Shown: in pieces, positions 57,836 through 64,000 of the stretch
How positions within the stretch are numbered: the stretch's first letter is position 1
Layout of the letters: each line of letters begins with the position of its first letter
Assembly: GCA_963824085.1 (NCBI GenBank)
Contig: CAWGNT010000009.1
Location: 1-64,000, forward strand
Direction: 5' to 3'
DNA: 64,000 nucleotides
Origin: JARRNE01 sp963824085
Lineage (GTDB): Bacteria; Pseudomonadota; Gammaproteobacteria; Chromatiales; Chromatiaceae
Program-made: the position numbers and the translations under genes
The notes under the pieces: model-generated
Told to the model about the DNA's origin: nothing
What the model saw: the letters and a program-made list of their open reading frames with translations, nothing else
Databases searched by the model: none

Positions 57836-58159
57836 CTAGTCGTCGTTCCGTTCCACCTCGATACCCCTGCGGTGCGTCTCGGTGATCTGCTTGAGCAAGG
57901 TGTGGAACGGGATCTGGTCGGAATACTTGCCCGCGAGGTCCATGAACGGCAGGTCCTCACGCCCGAAGCTGTAGGTGCCATCCTCCATGGAGCGATAGAG
58001 ATCCTTTATCCCCTCTTCCAGGGGATCGAGAAAGGCCGGGAATCTTGTCAGGTCCTCGAGCTCAAGCTCGAGGCACTCGCGCAGCTCACCCACCTCGAAC
58101 ACGGCTTGTCGGACCCACTCGACATACTCTTCGACGTTCTTTGCCCGCCGTAGGCTCAT
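57836..58159 (-). CDS. Conserved small acidic protein, unknown function
   Basis: 107 residues (MSLRRAKNVEEYVEWVRQAV ... LPFMDLAGKYSDQIPFHTLL), acidic and mostly helical, with no membrane segment and no cysteine. I do not recognise the family. Its ATG overlaps the stop of prmB (ATGA) and it ends seven bases before hemN, so it is translationally linked to both. That placement, not the sequence, is the only clue: it might assist haem synthesis or translation. Confidence 0.7.
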   Translation of the reverse strand: MSLRRAKNVEEYVEWVRQAVFEVGELRECLELELEDLTRFPAFLDPLEEGIKDLYRSMEDGTYSFGREDLPFMDLAGKYSDQIPFHTLLKQITETHRRGIEVERNDD

Positions 58160-59082
58160 GATCGCTCGACTACCTGTTCAAAGAGTGGATGAAACTCTAC
58201 CAACTGCTCACGCCTCATGAGGAACACCCCTTCACCGCCCCGCTCGAACTCCAGCCACAGGAAGGGAACATCGGGAAAGCGCTGCTCAAGCTCCTCTGCG
58301 GCATTGCCCACCTCCACCACGAGGATGCCGCCCTCGTTGAGGTGCGCGGGGGCGTCGCGCAGGATGCGCAGCACGAGATCGAGCCCGCTCTCCCCGCCCG
58401 CCAGACCGAGCCGCGGCTCTTTGTGATACTCCTCAGGGAGTGAGGCCAACTCCGCCGTGCTCAGGTAAGGAGGATTGGACACGATAGCGTCGTAGCTGTG
58501 GTCCGATAATCCGGAGAAGAGGTCCGATTCCACTACGCGCACGCGCTCCTCCACTCCGTGGCGCGCCACGTTTTGGGCGGCAACTGCCAGGGCACCCTGG
58601 GAGATGTCGGCCAGATCGACCTCGGCGTCGGGGAGATACACTGCAGCGGCAATGCCGATGCATCCGCAGCCGGTGCACAGGTCGAGAATCCGATGAATAC
58701 GCTCGGCGTCGATCCAGGGATCGAAGCCGGCCTCGACAAGCTCCGCAAGGGGGGACCTGGGGACCAGTACCTCGTCGTTGACAAAGAACTCCAGGCCGGC
58801 GAACCAAGCCCGATTCGTCAGGTACGAGGCGGGCCTACGCTCACTGATGCGCCGCTCGATCAGAGCGGCGACCGCCCCGCGCTCCGGCTCGGTTAGGCGG
58901 CAGTCGCGATAGATCGCCGGCAAGTCCGCAGGCAAATGCAGGGCGAACAACACCAGCTGTGCCGCTTCGTCGAGGGCGTTGTCGGTCCCGTGACCGAAGA
59001 ACAGCCCGGCTGCATTGAAGCGGCTTGCACCCCACCGGATAAAGTCGTGAATCGTGTAGAGTCCGTCAGGTGAGCCCGCCAT
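58156..59082 (-). CDS. prmB: Ribosomal protein L3 N5-glutamine methyltransferase
   Basis: 308 residues from the ATG at 59082, which follows GAAGAGGTC; an upstream ATG (59139) would add a poor N-terminus. SAM motif I LDLCTGCGCIGIAAA and the catalytic NPPY (VSNPPYLSTAELASLP) identify an N5-glutamine methyltransferase. The N-terminal FGHGTDNALDEA and VPRSPLAEL are typical of PrmB rather than HemK/PrmC. It methylates a glutamine of ribosomal protein L3. It is the first gene of the prmB - 107-aa - hemN - acyl-CoA ligase operon. Confidence 0.85.
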   Translation of the reverse strand: MAGSPDGLYTIHDFIRWGASRFNAAGLFFGHGTDNALDEAAQLVLFALHLPADLPAIYRDCRLTEPERGAVAALIERRISERRPASYLTNRAWFAGLEFFVNDEVLVPRSPLAELVEAGFDPWIDAERIHRILDLCTGCGCIGIAAAVYLPDAEVDLADISQGALAVAAQNVARHGVEERVRVVESDLFSGLSDHSYDAIVSNPPYLSTAELASLPEEYHKEPRLGLAGGESGLDLVLRILRDAPAHLNEGGILVVEVGNAAEELEQRFPDVPFLWLEFERGGEGVFLMRREQLVEFHPLFEQVVERS

Positions 59083-59362
59083 GACCTCTTCGACGTCTGA
59101 AGAAAAACAATATGCACCAATGCCGGGCAAGGATAGCATCTTCCGCGCGAATCATAGGCACAGGCAGATGACCGAATAGAACGCGCCCGGATGAGGATAC
59201 GCGCCTCGGGCAACCGCAAGTCAGCCAGGATTTGCAGTCATCACTTCGCGCCCAAGGCGGTCTTCCACGCGACAGACCTCCCGCGACCTTGCGCCACAGG
59301 AGGGGTTATCGGCAAGGTGTAAGCGCATCCATGCGCGCGGACTCGCCCGCGATGGGGATGGA

Positions 59363-59827
59363 TTAGGCGGCGCGTCTCTTACGCGGGCCCTGAAACGTGT
59401 CGACCTTCACCTCGGGGTGCTCGCGCCGACCCCGCTCCACCAGATCGGCGAGCGTAATGCCGCTGAGGAAACTGAAGATTTCGTCGCTCAGCTGATCCCA
59501 CAGTGTATGGGTGAGGCAGCGCTGGCCATCGCGGCAGTTCTCACGGCCACCGCAACGCGTGAACTCGACCCACTCGTCCACGGCACAAATGATGTCGGCG
59601 ATCGAGATCTGATCGGAGCCTCGACCGAGGTAGTAACCGCCCCCTGGGCCGCGCACCCCGCGAACCAGCTGCTTGGAGCGTAGCGCAGCGAATAGCTGCT
59701 CGAGATAGGACAGGGAGATCCCCTGGTTGACCGAGATGTCTGCCAATGTCACGGGACCCCGGCCGGAGTTTAGCGCAAGGTCCAACATGGCCGTCACCGC
59801 ATATCTGCCTTTGGTCGAAAGTCTCAT
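59363..59827 (-). CDS. iscR: Iron-sulfur cluster regulator IscR
   Basis: 154 residues. The Rrf2 winged-helix N-terminus (MRLSTKGRYAVTAMLDLA) with SLSYLEQLFAALR as the DNA-reading helix, and the cluster ligands C92, C98 and C104 (RCGGRENCRDGQRCLTH), exactly the spacing of E. coli IscR. It senses [2Fe-2S] supply and represses Fe-S assembly genes and usually itself. No iscS or iscU follows in this window: the next gene downstream is prmB, so the regulator stands alone here. Confidence 0.95.
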   Translation of the reverse strand: MRLSTKGRYAVTAMLDLALNSGRGPVTLADISVNQGISLSYLEQLFAALRSKQLVRGVRGPGGGYYLGRGSDQISIADIICAVDEWVEFTRCGGRENCRDGQRCLTHTLWDQLSDEIFSFLSGITLADLVERGRREHPEVKVDTFQGPRKRRAA

Positions 59828-59854
59828 GGTCGGTTTTCCTTTGGGTGGAGTGAA

Positions 59855-59907
59855 TTACCCAGGTACTACTGGGAAAAAGCATAGCTATTCTTTAGAAAAT
59901 TAGTCAA
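59855..59907 (-). promoter_or_regulatory. iscR promoter with possible operator
   Basis: Minus strand -35 TTGACT (59902-59907), a 17-base spacer and -10 TATGCT (59879-59884). TTGACTAAT at the -35 matches the left half of an IscR type 1 site, but the right half (CTAAAG) is poor. Just after the expected start a palindrome-like CCCAGTAGTACCTGGG (59858-59873) could be the operator. Autoregulation is known for IscR in other bacteria and is inferred here. Confidence 0.6.
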
Positions 59908-60118
59908 GAATCTTCGTCGAAACCCGCACGCGGGCCATCACCGGGTAACCTCAAGCGTTGGTCAGCGAAATTCGGGACAGGTTCCCCTGCCGCGGGTAAG
60001 CCAAATTTGGCGCGGCGATCCTCAAAGACTGAAACGCCTGGCTTCAGATCGAGCGGCCAGAAAGGGTCGTTCGCCTCTCGACTGAGAGACAGCGCACGTC
60101 ACCCGTGAGCGCTTGACC

Positions 60119-60703
60119 TCAGAGATAAGCCGAGAGCAGGTCTTTCGGCTCGGCACCGACTGGTTGTTCGGAAGACCGATAGAAGCGATGGCCCTGCCGC
60201 ACGCAGTACGCAAGCCATTTCGAGATGAAGAGATTGACCTTCCACTTGGCCAGGAGGGCAGGCGACTGATAGTGGCTGTGGATCGGCAGCGCCGTCTCGA
60301 GCAGGTCTACCACCTCGACCTGCCCCGCATCGTGATAAACCCGCAACAGCGCATCAGGATCGGCCTCGGGCACGCGGTGCACCTTGCCGTCGTGGTACGG
60401 GAAGAAGTAGGTGAGACGTAGCAGAGTCGTGTAACGCGTCTGCTCGAGGATCTCCAGATGGAGGTCCAGCCCGCCCGGGCGAGCCGATCGCATCTCCCCC
60501 TGTATGATCCGGAGATCCGGGATCATGCGCAGCAGCGCGCGATAGTTCTCTTCGCACAGACTCATCAAGGCGCCCACGGTCGGGCGCCCCGAGAGAACCA
60601 GCGGGGTTCTCCAAGGGGCCTGGCATACCTCCATCACAGGGAGCACCCTATCGGGCGCATCGAGAGGGGTCCACTGCCGGCCCCGGATACGGGCGGCTAG
60701 CAT
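60119..60703 (-). CDS. DUF1249 family protein (YqiB-like)
   Basis: 194 residues. The core LMSLCEENYRALLRMIPDL, FFPYHDGKVHRVPEAD and the end HYQSPALLAKWKVNLFISKW are typical of the DUF1249/YqiB family, found in gammaproteobacteria and of unknown function. The reading frame upstream of about residue 24 (MEVCQAPWRTP) may be too long; the core starts near MSLCEENY. It lies close after a thioredoxin gene on the same strand (25 bases). Confidence 0.7.
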   Translation of the reverse strand: MLAARIRGRQWTPLDAPDRVLPVMEVCQAPWRTPLVLSGRPTVGALMSLCEENYRALLRMIPDLRIIQGEMRSARPGGLDLHLEILEQTRYTTLLRLTYFFPYHDGKVHRVPEADPDALLRVYHDAGQVEVVDLLETALPIHSHYQSPALLAKWKVNLFISKWLAYCVRQGHRFYRSSEQPVGAEPKDLLSAYL

Positions 60704-60728
60704 CCCACAAGGAGGCAGTCATGGCTGG

Positions 60729-61100
60729 TTAGGCCGTTCCCTGGTGCTGGGACTCGACCTGACGGCGCACCTCGTCCATGTCCAGTTCCTGCGCCTTCTG
60801 CAAGAGCTGACGAAAGGACCCCTCAGGTAGAGCACCGGGCTGGGCAAAGATGATGATCTGGTCGCGAAAGATCATCAGAGTTGGGATCGAACGGATTTGA
60901 AAATGGGCCGCGATTTCCTGCTCGTTTTCCGTGTTGACCTTGGCAAACACGATGTCTTCGTGGTCTGCCGCGACCTTCTCGTACACGGGCGCGAAGGAAC
61001 GACACGGACCGCACCAAGGCGCCCAAAAATCGACAATTACAAAGGAGTTGTCTTTGATCGTTTGCTCGAAGTCGTCTTTGTTGAGCTCTACAACAGCCAT
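60729..61100 (-). CDS. Thioredoxin-family protein
   Basis: 123 residues from the ATG at 61100 (AGGTGG upstream), a single thioredoxin fold with FWAPWCGPCRSF as the redox centre and the cis-proline IRSIPTLMIF. The C-terminus is extended by about 15 charged residues (LDMDEVRRQVESQHQG) compared with TrxA, and the fifth strand is IIIFAQPGALPE instead of the usual VGALSK, so it is a TrxC/Trx-like paralogue rather than the main thioredoxin. It reduces protein disulfides in the cytoplasm. Confidence 0.8.
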   Translation of the reverse strand: MAVVELNKDDFEQTIKDNSFVIVDFWAPWCGPCRSFAPVYEKVAADHEDIVFAKVNTENEQEIAAHFQIRSIPTLMIFRDQIIIFAQPGALPEGSFRQLLQKAQELDMDEVRRQVESQHQGTA

Positions 61101-61340
61101 GGGGGTCCACCTAATCACAAAATTTAGCGCCGAATACTAACAGAATCGCACCGGCACCGCAGTTTTCCGCCTGGTTGGTATGGATAATTTCCGGCCTGCA
61201 GGGGGACGACAACAACCCGAGCTCAAGCTCAGCCGAAACGCTCTGCAACCATCCCTGGGGCCGGCATGGGCTTGATCCAGCGGGTTCCAGCGGAACCATC
61301 CCTCGCGTCAAGCTGACGCGTCAGACCTACCCGCAAACAA

Positions 61341-61364
61341 AAAGCCGGGCGATCGCCCGGCTTT
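61341..61364 (-). terminator. Intrinsic terminator after adk
   Basis: A perfect 24-base palindrome, AAAGCCGGGCGA/TCGCCCGGCTTT, 22 bases downstream of the adk stop. On the minus strand it runs into TTTTTGTTTG. A strong rho-independent terminator. Confidence 0.85.
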
Positions 61365-61385
61365 CTGCACCCGTAGCGACGAAGC

Positions 61386-62045
61386 TCAGACCGCTTCCAG
61401 ACCCCGAAAGATCTGATCACGAATCTCCTCGACACCGCCGATCCCATTGATCTTGACATACTGGGGCGTGCCCTCGCCGCCCTGCGTCGCCCACCCAGAG
61501 TAGTAGTCGATCAGCGGCTCGGTCTGGTCGTGGTATACCTTCAGGCGTGCTCGGACCGTCTCTTCCTTGTCGTCATCGCGCTGGATCAGCGCCTCGCCGG
61601 TCACGTCGTCCTTGCCGGCTTCCTTGGGCGGGTTGAACACCACGTGATAGGTGCGTCCAGAGGACAAGTGGACGCGGCGTCCGGACATGCGCTTAATGAT
61701 CTCCTCGTCCGGCACGTCGATCTCAACGACGGCGTCGACGAAGATCCCGGCGGCCTTCATGGCATCGGCCTGGGCGAGGGTGCGGGGGAACCCGTCGAAC
61801 AGAAATCCGTTCTTGCAGTCGTCCTCCTTAACCCGTTCCTTGACCATTCCCATGATGATGTCGTCGGACACCAGTCCGCCTTCGTCCATGATCTTCTTGG
61901 CGGCCTTGCCCAGGTCGGTACCGGCCTTTACGTGGGCGCGAAGCATATCGCCCGTGGAGATCTGGGGAATGCCGAGCTTCTCCTTGATGAAACCCGCCTG
62001 AGTGCCTTTACCGGCACCGGGACCGCCAAGCAGGATGATGCGCAT
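61386..62045 (-). CDS. adk: Adenylate kinase
   Basis: 219 residues, long form: P-loop GGPGAGKGT (7-15), DGFPRTLAQA, and a full LID domain (RVHLSSGRTYHVVFNPPKEA ... RDDDKEETVRARL) without zinc cysteines, as is normal in gammaproteobacteria. It interconverts ATP + AMP and 2 ADP. GAGG lies 11 bases before the ATG. It follows htpG on the same strand after 131 bases and has its own terminator. Confidence 0.95.
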   Translation of the reverse strand: MRIILLGGPGAGKGTQAGFIKEKLGIPQISTGDMLRAHVKAGTDLGKAAKKIMDEGGLVSDDIIMGMVKERVKEDDCKNGFLFDGFPRTLAQADAMKAAGIFVDAVVEIDVPDEEIIKRMSGRRVHLSSGRTYHVVFNPPKEAGKDDVTGEALIQRDDDKEETVRARLKVYHDQTEPLIDYYSGWATQGGEGTPQYVKINGIGGVEEIRDQIFRGLEAV

Positions 62046-62176
62046 CTGGTGTTGTCCTCAGTTTGATTCGAAAAGCGTACGAGTGTGCCACAGCGCGGTC
62101 GACGAGACTATTCCACAGAATGCATGCGGCAATACAGGAGGCTTATGAACCTCGGCGTCCTGAAACGGTTCGGGCC

Positions 62177-64000
62177 TCATTTCCCCGCCAGCATCATGTT
62201 CAGCATCAGCCTGTTGAGCCGGCCCACGAAGGCGGCCGGGTCGTCCAGCTGGCCGCCCTCGGCAAGCTGAGCCTGGTCAAACAAGAGCAGCCCCAGGTCG
62301 GCAAAGCGGGTCTCATCGCCCTCGGCCTCCAGGCGCTTGAGCAGGGGATGGTCCAGGTTCACCTCTAGGATCGGCTGGGTCAAAGGGGCTGCCTGACCGA
62401 CGGACTTGAGCACCCGGGCCAGGTTGGCGCTCATATCGTATTCCCCCACCACCAGGCAGGCGGGAGAGTCGACCAGCCGGGTCGTAACACGCACCTCCTT
62501 CACGCGCTCGCCCAAAGCCGCCTGCAGCCGCTTCAGCAGGTCACCATGTTCCTGGGCCGCCTTCTCCTTGTGCTCTTTCTCCTCCGCGTCCGCCAGATTG
62601 CCCAGATCAAGCTCTCCTTTGGTGATGGACTGCAGGTGTTTGCCCTTGTACTCGCTCAGACTCGTCACGAGCCACTCATCTACCCGGTCCGAGAGCAGTA
62701 GAACCTCGATGCCCTTCTTGCGGAAGACCTCCAGATGCGGGCTGCTGCGTGCAGCCGTCGGTGAGTCGGCGGTCAGGTAGTAAATCTTCTCCTGACCCTC
62801 CTTCATGCGCTCGATGTAGGCATCGAGGGACTCGGTCTGAGCTTCGCCCCCGCTCGCCGTCGTCGAGAAGCGCAAGAGACCCGCAATCCGCTCGCGGTTC
62901 GCAAAATCCTCTGCCGGCCCTTCCTTCAAAACCCGGCCGAACTCTGTCCAGAACGCCTGATACTTGTCCGCCTCGTCCTTGGCCATGGTCTCCACCAGGC
63001 CGAGCACACGCTTGGTGTTGGCCTGACGGATGGTGTCGATCTTGCGGTTGTGCTGAAGCATCTCCCGCGACACGTTGAGGGGAAGGTCATCCGAGTCCAC
63101 TACCCCTTTTACGAAACGCAAGTAGTGCGGCAAGAGCCTGTCTGCCTCGTCCATGATGAAGACCCGGCGCACGTAAAGTTTCACGCCGTGCTTCTGATCG
63201 CGGTCCCACAGGTCCCAGGGGGCGCGCTTGGGGACATAGAGGAGCGCCGTGTACTCGTTCGTCCCCTCTACCCGGTTGTGCGCCCACGTCAGAGGCTCGT
63301 CGAAGTCGTGGGAGATGTGCTTGTAGAACTCCTGATACTCTTCGTCCTCGATGTCCGACTTGTTGCGCATCCAAAGCGCCGTGCCCCGGTTGACCTGCTC
63401 GTACTCCGAGGATTTGTCCTGGTCCTCCTCCTCTCCCGACGGCTCTTTACGCATCTCGACGGGGAGCGCGATGTGATCGGAGAACTTGCCGATGACCCCC
63501 CGCAACCGCCAAGGCTCGAGGAACTCCTTCTCATCCTCCTTGAGGTGCAGAATGACCTCCGTCCCACGCTCGGGTCGGTCTACCGTCTCCAGCGTGTAGC
63601 CACCCTTCCCTTCCGAGTCCCAACGAACCCCATGCTCCGGCCCAAGTCCGGCGCGACGCGAGATCAAGGTCACTTGGTCGGCCACGATGAACGCCGAATA
63701 GAAGCCCACACCGAACTGGCCAATCAGTTGGCTGTCCTTCGCCTCATCCCCGGCGAGGCGCTCCAGAAACCGGCGCGTACCTGAGCTGGCGATACTTCCA
63801 ATGGTCTCCATGACCTCCTGTCGGCTCATTCCGATGCCGTTGTCCGAAACACTCACCGTGCCCGCATCTCGGTCGACCTCGATGCGAATCCGAAGGTTGG
63901 GGTCGTCCTCGTAGAGCCCCTCGTCCGTCAGGGCCTCGAAACGCAGCTTCTCCGCCGCGTCAGAGGCGTTCGAAATGAGCTCCCGAAGGAAGATCTCCTT
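62177..64000 (-). CDS. htpG: Chaperone HtpG (Hsp90), N-terminus outside window
   Basis: 608 codons to the window edge; the true start lies beyond 64000. The first visible residues, KEIFLRELISNASDAAEKL, belong to the first ATP-binding helix, followed by VSDNGIGMSRQEV, IGQFGVGFYSAFIVAD and, in the middle domain, GVVDSDDLPLNVSREMLQ. The C-terminal dimerisation region ends NRLMLNMMLAGK. It is an ATP-driven folding chaperone. Only about 25 residues should be missing. Confidence 0.95.
   Translation of the reverse strand, partial: KEIFLRELISNASDAAEKLRFEALTDEGLYEDDPNLRIRIEVDRDAGTVSVSDNGIGMSRQEVMETIGSIASSGTRRFLERLAGDEAKDSQLIGQFGVGFYSAFIVADQVTLISRRAGLGPEHGVRWDSEGKGGYTLETVDRPERGTEVILHLKEDEKEFLEPWRLRGVIGKFSDHIALPVEMRKEPSGEEEDQDKSSEYEQVNRGTALWMRNKSDIEDEEYQEFYKHISHDFDEPLTWAHNRVEGTNEYTALLYVPKRAPWDLWDRDQKHGVKLYVRRVFIMDEADRLLPHYLRFVKGVVDSDDLPLNVSREMLQHNRKIDTIRQANTKRVLGLVETMAKDEADKYQAFWTEFGRVLKEGPAEDFANRERIAGLLRFSTTASGGEAQTESLDAYIERMKEGQEKIYYLTADSPTAARSSPHLEVFRKKGIEVLLLSDRVDEWLVTSLSEYKGKHLQSITKGELDLGNLADAEEKEHKEKAAQEHGDLLKRLQAALGERVKEVRVTTRLVDSPACLVVGEYDMSANLARVLKSVGQAAPLTQPILEVNLDHPLLKRLEAEGDETRFADLGLLLFDQAQLAEGGQLDDPAAFVGRLNRLMLNMMLAGK

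Overview
The window looks like a chromosome segment of a GC-rich gammaproteobacterium, probably from the Chromatiales/Ectothiorhodospira side of the class. This is inferred from the core genes at the right end (prmB, oxygen-independent hemN, iscR with the three-Cys motif, a DUF1249 protein, a thioredoxin, adk, htpG) and the divergent mtnA/MTA-deaminase pair. No 16S rRNA or tRNA gene was seen, so the taxon is only a guess.

Left part (1-33.8 kb): a surface-polysaccharide and secreted-protein region. It holds at least seven glycosyltransferases (GT2 and GT4, two of them double-domain GT2 proteins), a membrane GT-C/TPR protein, a sulfotransferase-like protein, a SAM methyltransferase, a dolichyl-phosphate-mannose-synthase-like enzyme with its DUF2304 partner, and the GDP-D-rhamnose pair rmd plus the 3' half of gmd. 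A cyanophycin-synthetase-like ligase with a degenerate ATP-grasp half closes a glycosyltransferase operon at the left edge. Between 8.1 and 15.1 kb lies a tandem array of three paralogous secreted beta-repeat genes. All three are interrupted by single-base shifts, and each has the same roughly 100-base promoter/leader. Two paralogous small secreted proteins flank the methyltransferase. A third repeat protein (PDZ plus GDD repeats) and one GT4 gene are also frameshifted. A roughly 197-bp MITE-like repeat occurs three times, and two copies bracket the GT2/DUF2304 operon.

Middle (33.76-48.1 kb): a graveyard of mobile DNA that has replaced the 5' half of gmd. In order it holds a four-gene TG...CA transposon (DDE transposase plus AAA ATPase, Mu/Tn7-like), an IS1595-type fragment, an antisense group II intron with its maturase, an ISNCY-type fragment, an IS4-type element with a 5' protective hairpin, a recD2 remnant, a second IS with clear terminal repeats, an integrase remnant, and an intact Recombinase-in-Trio (RIT) element.

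Right part (48.5-64 kb): housekeeping genes, almost all on the minus strand. They are a SWIM/SNF2 helicase, mtnA divergent from an MTA/SAH deaminase (methylthioadenosine salvage), a tight prmB - 107-aa protein - hemN - acyl-CoA ligase operon, iscR with a readable promoter, a DUF1249 protein, a thioredoxin, adk with a strong terminator, and htpG running off the window edge. These genes are intact, unlike several genes in the left part.
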